Source: Comamonadaceae bacterium (GTDB lineage: Bacteria > Pseudomonadota > Gammaproteobacteria > Burkholderiales > Burkholderiaceae). From it: a stretch of DNA of 5,272 nucleotides. This document shows, in pieces, positions 1 to 4,904 of this stretch. The notes beneath the pieces were generated by a model. The model worked only from the letters and a program-made list of their open reading frames with translations. It was not told the origin of the DNA and made no database searches. A program made the position numbers and the translations under genes. Location: positions 1-5,272 of the forward strand of contig CANCGU010000192.1 in assembly GCA_947377705.1 (NCBI GenBank). Reading direction: 5' to 3'. How positions within the stretch are numbered: the first letter of the stretch is position 1; every line of letters begins with the position of its first letter.

Positions 1-245
1 AGAGGATCTACCCAATCCATGAATTTCATGGCATCAACCTTGTGTGGGATGGTGATGTTGCAGCCAGCGAGTCCTAAGGCCTGGATCCCGCGAATGGCAG
101 TTTCAAGTTCCTGAGGTTTCACAGGAAATAGGCCGTAAGCACCAGTTAATCCGTAATCTTGTATCCAATGGTTATGTATAGCAGGGGAGCGCGAATGAGC
201 GACTGGCCAGCCCATAACGCCAGCCATGATGAATTGATTTTGCAT
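1..245 (-). CDS. aroE: Shikimate dehydrogenase family protein, N-terminal part (runs off the left edge)
   Basis: This leftward frame encodes the N-terminal 81 residues of a shikimate (or quinate/shikimate) dehydrogenase. The family catalyses NAD(P)H-dependent interconversion of 3-dehydroshikimate and shikimate in the cytoplasm. The substrate-binding Ser-Arg-Ser-Pro motif is at residues 18-21. The NITIPHK motif is at 63-69 and corresponds to NVTxPxK of AroE, with K69 as the catalytic lysine. The cofactor-binding domain lies outside the window. The start chosen is the ATG at 245, directly before the conserved AGVMGWPV segment. The frame stays open to an ATG at 326 and a GTG at 338, but those 27 or more extra residues do not resemble the family. 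No start has a good Shine-Dalgarno. The opening AGVMGWPVAHSRSP differs from classic AroE (FGNPIAHSKSP in E. coli), so this may be a paralogue with a catabolic or other role. The family call is firm; the exact role and start are not. Confidence 0.85.
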   Translation of the reverse strand, partial: MQNQFIMAGVMGWPVAHSRSPAIHNHWIQDYGLTGAYGLFPVKPQELETAIRGIQALGLAGCNITIPHKVDAMKFMDWVDP

Positions 246-378
246 GGTGAATAAATAAGGGAGAACATCAATGGTACCTAATTGCTCGTAGCCTTCTTTG
301 CCTGTGTCTAAAAGTTCAAACGGCATCGTGTTCGCCACGAGTCAGGTACTACATTCAGTAAATACGCTAAGTGGTTGC

Positions 379-408
379 ATTAAATGGATTTTTTTAGCCA
401 ATAAACAA
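379..408 (-). promoter_or_regulatory. Possible leftward sigma70-like promoter for the aroE-like gene
   Basis: Read leftward, a TTGTTT hexamer (403-408) is followed after 18 nt by TTTAAT (379-384). The -10 box matches TATAAT at 5 of 6 positions and the -35 matches TTGACA at only 3 of 6. The start point would fall near 372. The -35 hexamer lies inside the inverted repeat at 398-418, so a protein bound there could block the polymerase. The match is weak and could be chance in AT-rich DNA. Confidence 0.25.
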
Positions 409-418
409 CATTTATTGG
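398..418. repeat. Perfect inverted repeat CCAATAAA-N5-TTTATTGG, candidate operator
   Basis: The arms CCAATAAA (398-405) and TTTATTGG (411-418) are exact reverse complements separated by CAACA. With one wobble pair the symmetry extends to 395-421. No T-run follows on either strand and no gene ends here, so it is a poor terminator candidate. Its position between divergent genes, over a possible -35 box, fits an operator for a dimeric regulator. The regulator is not identifiable from the window. Confidence 0.4.
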
Positions 419-461
419 TTATTTACGTGGTTTTTGAGGGTTTGTTTGATAAACTTTAGAT

Positions 462-467
462 AAGGAG
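462..467 (+). promoter_or_regulatory. Strong Shine-Dalgarno for the first bactofilin
   Basis: AAGGAG ends five bases before the ATG at 473. It is the only near-perfect ribosome binding site in front of any gene in the window and fixes the start of the first operon gene. The later genes of the operon have no comparable site. Confidence 0.8.
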
Positions 468-472
468 ACCAT

Positions 473-844
473 ATGTCTAATCAATCTGATTCGCTCGAAA
501 GTGTTGTTATCGGTGACGGCGTCGTCGTCAAAGGTACGTTCACTGTGCCCTCAAAAGCCATTATTAATGGTGTTATTGAAGGCGATTTAACTGCAGAAGA
601 AGTCTTGATCGGCCCAACTGGCAAGATCACAGGCCGTGTCTCGGCCAAGGTTATTGATGTGCGTGGTCAACTCCACAACACCATCATTTCCGAGAAAAGC
701 CTGATTGTTCGTTCCACCGGCAAGATCGCCGGCAAAGTTCAGTACTCAGAAATTGAGATTGAAAAGGGCGGCGAAATCGAAGGTACTTTGAGCCAAGACG
801 CCAACGGTCCTGTTGTGAACGTCGGTGGCCCAGCGGCTGCTTAA
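473..844 (+). CDS. Bactofilin 1 (short cytoskeletal beta-helix protein)
   Basis: This is a 123-residue bactofilin. The family assembles without nucleotide into non-polar filaments on the cytoplasmic face of the inner membrane and scaffolds cell-wall enzymes. The core at about residues 10-106 shows the repeating pattern of a right-handed beta-helix: short runs of alternating hydrophobic residues broken by Gly turns, such as INGVIEGDL (31-39), GKITGRV (50-56) and GGEIEGTL (99-106). Short polar N-terminal and Gly/Ala/Pro C-terminal tails flank it. There is no membrane segment, and it lacks the MFxKxK-type N-terminus seen in the second bactofilin of this operon. Length is normal for a minimal bactofilin. 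It is the first gene of the operon, has the strong Shine-Dalgarno, and is followed 15 nt later by the M23 peptidase gene. It may co-polymerise with bactofilin 2 (inference). Confidence 0.93.
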   Translation: MSNQSDSLESVVIGDGVVVKGTFTVPSKAIINGVIEGDLTAEEVLIGPTGKITGRVSAKVIDVRGQLHNTIISEKSLIVRSTGKIAGKVQYSEIEIEKGGEIEGTLSQDANGPVVNVGGPAAA

Positions 845-859
845 CTGACTACGGTTTAG

Positions 860-1900
860 ATGACGCGTCGATTCTTTTCTGCTGTGCGCTTACTTCCAGG
901 ACTTGTGTCCAATGGATGGGTACGCCAGTATGAAGATGCGCGCATCATTCTTGAACAAAACGGCGATCTTCACTACCTCAACATCAGTGGTCGGATGCAG
1001 CGCATTTTGGTGCGCGGCGGCATCCTGGCGATGGGTGCCATGTTGGTGGCGATCACGGTCTTGTTGGTGACCAGTGTCAGCCTCATGCTGAGTCGTGCAA
1101 AGCTAGAGCGTTCTCACGAAGAGGTTTATCGCGCATTGCTCAGCAGTGCCTCCGATTCGGAAGGTATGGATCAGCTCAGCATGAGCGATGAGCAAATGGT
1201 GTCTCTCGCTCAGACCATTCGCGATCGCGATATGAGCATTCGTCGTTTTGTAGATACCTCGATGGTGGCTGTTTCGCAAGAAAACGTGACCATGAAGTCT
1301 CAACTTGATGCGTCTGGTTTGACTGAAAAAATTGTCAAAATCATTCAGCAAAATGCGGCGAATGGTGGTTTCAACTTAGAAGACGATGTCAAGAGCAATC
1401 CGTTGCTTCGCGGCAAAGTGGCTGATGAGTTGTCGACCAACCGAGGATTGCGAGAAGTTCTGTACGCATTACCAAGCGTGATGCCTGTGCCGAACTACAG
1501 CGTGACATCGGATTTCGGTGTTCGTCGCCATCCGATTTCTGGGCAAACTCATTTCCATACGGGACTTGACATGCTGAGTCAAACGGGCGATGAAAAGGTC
1601 CATCCTGTCAAGCCTGGGGTTGTTGTTTTAGCTCAGTTCCACACGCAATACGGCAACACTGTGGTCATTCGTCATACCAATGGCGTGGAATCGCTTTACG
1701 CACATTTGGCAAATATCGAAGTGAAATTGGGTGACAAAGTCACTAACGAATCTGTGCTGGGCAACATTGGCAGTACGGGTTCTTCGTCAACAGGTAAGCA
1801 CCTGCATTTGGAAATCTTGATTGGTGGTTATCCAGTCAATCCACAAAAAGTTATACGGACGGCACAATATGTTCAACAAATCCAAAACCAACAACGTTAA
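860..1900 (+). CDS. Membrane-anchored M23 (LytM-type) peptidoglycan endopeptidase
   Basis: This 346-residue protein has a basic cytoplasmic N-terminus (1-52), one transmembrane helix (about 53-77), a periplasmic linker with helical, possibly coiled-coil character (about 78-205) and a C-terminal M23 domain (about 210-332). The zinc ligands and catalytic residues are all present: H233 and D237 in HTGLD, H282 in LYAHL, and H314 with H316 in GKHLHLE. It should therefore be an active enzyme that cleaves peptide crosslinks of peptidoglycan, not a degenerate EnvC/NlpD-type activator. The ATG at 860 is the first possible start, since TAG occupies the codon just before it; no clear Shine-Dalgarno is visible. 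It lies 15 nt after bactofilin 1 and overlaps bactofilin 2 by 32 nt. Bactofilins paired with M23 peptidases are known from other bacteria (Helicobacter CcmA with Csd proteins, Hyphomonas BacA with LmdC), so a role in localised wall remodelling is likely. Confidence 0.93.
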   Translation: MTRRFFSAVRLLPGLVSNGWVRQYEDARIILEQNGDLHYLNISGRMQRILVRGGILAMGAMLVAITVLLVTSVSLMLSRAKLERSHEEVYRALLSSASDSEGMDQLSMSDEQMVSLAQTIRDRDMSIRRFVDTSMVAVSQENVTMKSQLDASGLTEKIVKIIQQNAANGGFNLEDDVKSNPLLRGKVADELSTNRGLREVLYALPSVMPVPNYSVTSDFGVRRHPISGQTHFHTGLDMLSQTGDEKVHPVKPGVVVLAQFHTQYGNTVVIRHTNGVESLYAHLANIEVKLGDKVTNESVLGNIGSTGSSSTGKHLHLEILIGGYPVNPQKVIRTAQYVQQIQNQQR

Positions 1901-2369
1901 TTTGTCGCAGGCAAATACGCTTGAGTCTGACGCCGAAGACGAGCAAGTGGAATTTATGGCTGAAGACGATGTTGTGTCTGAACCCCAACCGCCAATCCCT
2001 ACACCGGCCCCTACACCTAACCAACGAAATAGCATGATGGACATGATTTCAACCACTGCCACTAAGCCTTCCATTTTGAGCGAGGGTTTCTCGTTCCGAG
2101 GTGAGATCACCGCCAAGGGGGCAATTCATGTGGAGGGTGCTTTGAACGGCCAAATTCAAGTGGATGAACTCACCATTGGTGCGCGCGGCCAAGTTGAAGG
2201 TGTTGTGACTTGCAGTAGCTTGCACATCAAAGGCAAGTTCTCTGGAACGGCCACTTGCAATGAGTTGATCGTGACTTCCTCCGCTTCCGTGGATGGCCAT
2301 GTCGTTTACCAAACGCTGTCGGTTCAAAAGGGTGCGTCTATCAAGGGCGAACTCTTGCTGGTCAAGTAA
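1869..2369 (+). CDS. Bactofilin 2 with MFxKxK-type N-terminus and long disordered leader
   Basis: This is a 166-residue bactofilin. The N-terminus MFNKSKTNN resembles the membrane-targeting peptide of Caulobacter BacA (MFSKQAKS). An acidic stretch (20-39) and a Pro-rich stretch (40-50) follow, both probably disordered. The beta-helix core covers about 75-166, with Gly-punctuated repeats such as HVEGALNGQI (87-96) and IKGKFSGT (120-127), and stops almost at the C-terminus. The core aligns collinearly with bactofilin 1. The frame is open further upstream to a TTG at 1821, but the ATG at 1869 is preferred because it gives the targeting-type N-terminus and a shorter overlap. It lies inside the end of the M23 gene (32-nt overlap) with no good Shine-Dalgarno, which suggests translational coupling. 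C115 and C130 sit at equivalent positions of neighbouring rungs. Confidence 0.92.
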   Translation: MFNKSKTNNVNLSQANTLESDAEDEQVEFMAEDDVVSEPQPPIPTPAPTPNQRNSMMDMISTTATKPSILSEGFSFRGEITAKGAIHVEGALNGQIQVDELTIGARGQVEGVVTCSSLHIKGKFSGTATCNELIVTSSASVDGHVVYQTLSVQKGASIKGELLLVK

Positions 2370-2400
2370 TTCGAAAATCTTCTCCAAGTCGCATTAGTTT

Positions 2401-3093
2401 ATGAGCCAAGAAGATCTGTTCATCAACGGCGACTTGTTACGTCTTCGCCGCGAAGCCCGTGGCTGGCTTCTCAACGATATGGCTACGCGTGCTTGCATGT
2501 CGGTCAAGCAAATTCGTCAGTTGGAAGAAGGCGGGATGAGTGCTTTTTACAGCGTTGCAGTGAAAGCAACGGCTGCTAAAAAAGTGGGTGCATTGCTTGG
2601 CATCTCGGCCGATGAAGTCTTAGGGCAAGTCGCAGAAGTTGAGGAACTGCCCGTTGAACACGCGGCTGAAGATCTGCTCACAGTGTCGTCTTCAATCGAG
2701 GTCACCGCATCTCCTGAGGTGGTCGCGGTTGAAGCGGCTGAATCTCCGAAGCACGATGTACCGTCTGACGAAGAGCCGTCTGTCACGAGTCAGCCAGAAC
2801 AAACAAAATCTAAAACGTCTCTCTGGGTGATCGTCGGTTTATTTGCGGCGGCATTGGCGGTGGCTGCTTACATGCAGCCACAAGAAGAGACGGTTGCAGA
2901 GCCTGCGCCACCTTTGCAAGCGGTGCCCTCTGAGGCTATTGACGCGGCGAGCGCGGCAGACACATCTGCATCAAGCGTGCCTGCCTCTGCTGACAGTGGC
3001 CCAGCTTCTTCGGCTCAGAAGCCCGTGTCGACGGTTGTGGTTTCTACACCCGTCGCGAGCGCTCCTGCTTCAGCCGCTAGCAAAGCGCCTTAA
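2401..3093 (+). CDS. RodZ-like helix-turn-helix membrane protein lacking the RodZ C-terminal domain
   Basis: This 230-residue protein has an N-terminal Xre/RodZ-type HTH (about 8-76), an acidic linker (77-134), one transmembrane helix (about 140-157) and a periplasmic tail (158-230) made almost only of Ala, Ser, Pro, Val, Glu and Thr. The segment from LEEGGMSAF to LLGIS (41-69) resembles the corresponding part of RodZ (LENGxFxALPG...YARxLGL). RodZ uses this HTH to bind MreB inside the cell, but its folded periplasmic beta domain is missing here. The ATG at 2401 is the first possible start, since the TAG at 2395-2397 is in frame; no Shine-Dalgarno is visible. It lies 31 nt after bactofilin 2 and ends the operon, its TAA overlapping the hemH stop. 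A link to the bactofilin scaffold is inferred from position. It could instead be a membrane-bound transcription regulator. Confidence 0.8.
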   Translation: MSQEDLFINGDLLRLRREARGWLLNDMATRACMSVKQIRQLEEGGMSAFYSVAVKATAAKKVGALLGISADEVLGQVAEVEELPVEHAAEDLLTVSSSIEVTASPEVVAVEAAESPKHDVPSDEEPSVTSQPEQTKSKTSLWVIVGLFAAALAVAAYMQPQEETVAEPAPPLQAVPSEAIDAASAADTSASSVPASADSGPASSAQKPVSTVVVSTPVASAPASAASKAP

Positions 3094-4187
3094 TCACGCG
3101 CTCCTAGCGCCAAAGCCTCATCACGGCTGGTGGCTAATTCCTTAGCACTTGGTGCCAACATGGGCCAGCCAGCCATGTGTGTTTTGCTCAGTTCATACAT
3201 GCCTTGTACCCAAGTCTCGCTGTCGTTCAGGCATGGGATGTAGTGGAAGACCTCGCCTCCTGCGTGTAAGTAGGCTTCTTGCGCTTCTTGTGAGATTTCT
3301 TCCAAAGTCTCTAAGCAATCGCTGGTGAAGCCCGGACAAATCAGGTCAACACGTTTCACACCTTGTTGGGCAAGGGCCATCAAAGTGGGTTCGGTGTAAG
3401 GCTCTAGCCATTTTGCTTTACCAAAACGGGATTGAAACGTCACCATGTATTGCGTTTTGCTCAGGCCAAGCGCCTCACCCAGTAGGCGTGCCGTTTTGTA
3501 GCACTCGCAGTGATAAGGGTCACCCAGATGCAATGTGCGTTCAGGGACTCCGTGAAAGCTCATGACCAAACGCTCGGGCTGTCCATGGGCGGACCAGTGT
3601 GTTCGCACGCGTTCTGCCAAGGCTTGGATGTAGGCGGGGTGATCGTGGTAGTGGTTGATAAAGCGAAACTCTGGCAGCACACGACTGCGTAAACCCCAGT
3701 GGTACACCGCATCAAACACGCTGGCGGTGGTGGTGCCCGAGTACTGTGGGTAGGCGGGTAACACCAAGATACGTGTGAAGCCTTCTGCTTTCAGGGCGTC
3801 AAGCTGGCTTGCAACGGACGGGTTGCCATACCGCATAGCGTATCGCACGCTGACAGCTTCGCCCTTGGCGTGAAAAACCGCTTGCAGCGCTTGCGCTTGC
3901 TTTTCTGTCCAAACCTTCAGGGGTGAGCCTTCGGTTGTCCAAATCGTGGCGTATTTGGCAGCGGACTTGGCTGGACGTACACGCAGGATGATGCCGTGCA
4001 AGATGGCCATCCACACCAAACGCGGAATTTCAACCACGCGGTGATCACCCAAAAATTCTGCAAGGTAGCGTCGTACCGCCGAAGCGGTCGGCGCGTCGGG
4101 GGTGCCCAAGTTACACAACAGCACAGCAGTGCGTGGTGTTTGGCCGTGAGCGAAGGGCGGTTCGGGGGTGAAGGCAGGTTTTAACAT
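3090..4187 (-). CDS. hemH: Ferrochelatase
   Basis: This 365-residue protein inserts ferrous iron into protoporphyrin IX, the last step of protohaem synthesis. Family marks include VLLCNLGTPDAP (22-33), LPAYPQYSGTTTAS (143-156), the active-site SFHGVPER (210-217) with H212, and TSDCLETLEE (288-297) with E293. The H212-E293 spacing of 81 equals that of H183 and E264 in Bacillus subtilis HemH. Cys227 and Cys229 lie in a HCECY segment. The frame is open to an ATG at 4232, but that start would overlap the divergent HAD gene and add 15 residues unlike the family. The ATG at 4187 is therefore chosen, although its Shine-Dalgarno (GGGCGAG, about 10 nt upstream) is poor. The stop codon overlaps that of the HTH gene, so no terminator fits between them. 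Length is normal and the gene looks intact. Confidence 0.95.
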   Translation of the reverse strand: MLKPAFTPEPPFAHGQTPRTAVLLCNLGTPDAPTASAVRRYLAEFLGDHRVVEIPRLVWMAILHGIILRVRPAKSAAKYATIWTTEGSPLKVWTEKQAQALQAVFHAKGEAVSVRYAMRYGNPSVASQLDALKAEGFTRILVLPAYPQYSGTTTASVFDAVYHWGLRSRVLPEFRFINHYHDHPAYIQALAERVRTHWSAHGQPERLVMSFHGVPERTLHLGDPYHCECYKTARLLGEALGLSKTQYMVTFQSRFGKAKWLEPYTEPTLMALAQQGVKRVDLICPGFTSDCLETLEEISQEAQEAYLHAGGEVFHYIPCLNDSETWVQGMYELSKTHMAGWPMLAPSAKELATSRDEALALGARD

Positions 4188-4208
4188 GATGCGGTATTCT
4201 CGCCCAGC

Positions 4209-4904
4209 ATGCTGAACCTTTCCAAAATTCAAGCCATAACCTTAGACCTTGACGACACCTTGTGGCCCGTCTGGCCCACCATTGCCCGCGCAGAGGTGGT
4301 TTTGCAGGATTGGCTCGCACTACATGCACCGCAAACTGCGTTGTTGTGCGCAGAGCCAGGCATGAAGCAGGCCATTCGTGCCGAGATCCACCAGCGCCAT
4401 GTCGACCAACACCATGATTTGAGCTTCTTGCGTCGCGAAGCCATTCGCGAGAGCTTGCTGCGTGCTGGCGATGCGCCACATTTGGCCGATGCCGCTTTTG
4501 ACGTGTTTTTCACTGAGCGTCAAAATGTCAAGCTCTATGACGGTGTGCCGCAAGCACTGGCACGTTTGGCCGCTCGTTATCCGTTGGTCAGTCTGTCAAA
4601 TGGCAACGCCGATGTGTTTCGCACCGAGGCCGGGCCCTACTTTCAAGCGGCGGTGAGTGCTCGGACGTTTGGCGTTGCCAAACCCGATGTACGCATTTTT
4701 CATGCGGCAGCGGCGCAGCTGAATCTGCCAGCTGAGGCCGTACTGCATCTCGGCGATGACGCCATGACCGATGTGATGGGTGCTATGAATGCAGGCATGC
4801 AAGCCGCTTGGGTGAATACCCAAGGGCATGCTTGGCCGCATGATTCAGCTCAGCCCCTGACGGTCAGCCATCTGGCCGAGTTGTGTGACAACTTGTTGGC
4901 CTGA
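4209..4904 (+). CDS. HAD-superfamily phosphatase, YigB-like
   Basis: This 231-residue cytoplasmic hydrolase has all four HAD motifs: DLDDTL with nucleophile D13 and acid/base D15 (motif I), S130 in SLSNGN (motif II), K158 in GVAKPD (motif III), and GDDAMTD with D183, D184 and D188 (motif IV). Residues 20-105 form the helical cap inserted after motif I. Layout and length are close to E. coli YigB, including the NGN after motif II and the GDDxxTDVxGAxxxGMQAxW stretch at 182-201. YigB dephosphorylates FMN and the riboflavin precursor ARPP, so a flavin-related substrate is plausible but not provable here. The ATG at 4209 puts motif I close to the N-terminus as usual; no Shine-Dalgarno is visible. 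Its start is 21 bp from the hemH start on the other strand, and its 3' end overlaps the HpnE-like gene by 60 nt. Confidence 0.9.
   Translation: MLNLSKIQAITLDLDDTLWPVWPTIARAEVVLQDWLALHAPQTALLCAEPGMKQAIRAEIHQRHVDQHHDLSFLRREAIRESLLRAGDAPHLADAAFDVFFTERQNVKLYDGVPQALARLAARYPLVSLSNGNADVFRTEAGPYFQAAVSARTFGVAKPDVRIFHAAAAQLNLPAEAVLHLGDDAMTDVMGAMNAGMQAAWVNTQGHAWPHDSAQPLTVSHLAELCDNLLA

Larger units (their letters stand above)
246..472. promoter_or_regulatory. AT-rich divergent control region between the aroE-like gene and the bactofilin operon
   Basis: About 227 bases separate the two divergent genes (about 146 if the aroE-like gene starts at the upstream ATG at 326). The part from about 360 to 470 is clearly richer in A and T than the flanking genes. 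It holds a perfect inverted repeat at 398-418, a weak leftward sigma70-like promoter and the Shine-Dalgarno of the first bactofilin. I found no convincing rightward -35/-10 pair. Pairs such as TTTACG (422-427) with GATAAA (448-453) have a 20-nt spacer, which is too long. The region must nevertheless promote the rightward operon, because the upstream gene points away. Confidence 0.55.

Noticed and set aside
434..462. TTGAGG / TAGATA with 17-nt spacer as rightward promoter
   Set aside because: The -10 matches only 3 of 6 bases and touches the Shine-Dalgarno, which would put the transcript start at or beyond the ribosome site.
462..475. Ideal Shine-Dalgarno followed by CATATG, resembling an expression-vector junction
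   Set aside because: Both flanks are natural-looking bacterial chromosome with a coherent divergent gene; no vector sequence is seen.
1787..2116. Leftward open frame across the M23/bactofilin 2 boundary
   Set aside because: Its Ser/Gly-rich composition mirrors the acidic and Pro-rich codons of bactofilin 2 on the other strand, and both plus-strand proteins there are convincing.
2843..3145. Rightward frame rich in Arg and Leu within the HTH gene tail
   Set aside because: It is a frame-shifted reading of the Ala/Ser/Pro-rich tail and has no family features.
3133..3146. GCTAA-TTCC-TTAGC stem-loop near the end of hemH, possible terminator of the bactofilin operon
   Set aside because: The stem has only five pairs, no T-run follows, and it lies within hemH coding sequence.
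4040..4049. Palindrome GGTGATCACC
   Set aside because: It lies inside hemH and encodes the conserved GDH segment; a 10-bp palindrome in coding DNA is not evidence of an operator.
4111..4479. Leftward open frame spanning the hemH/HAD junction
   Set aside because: It lies opposite or out of frame to two well-supported genes, is rich in Arg, His and Cys as expected for an antisense shadow, and shows no recognisable domain.
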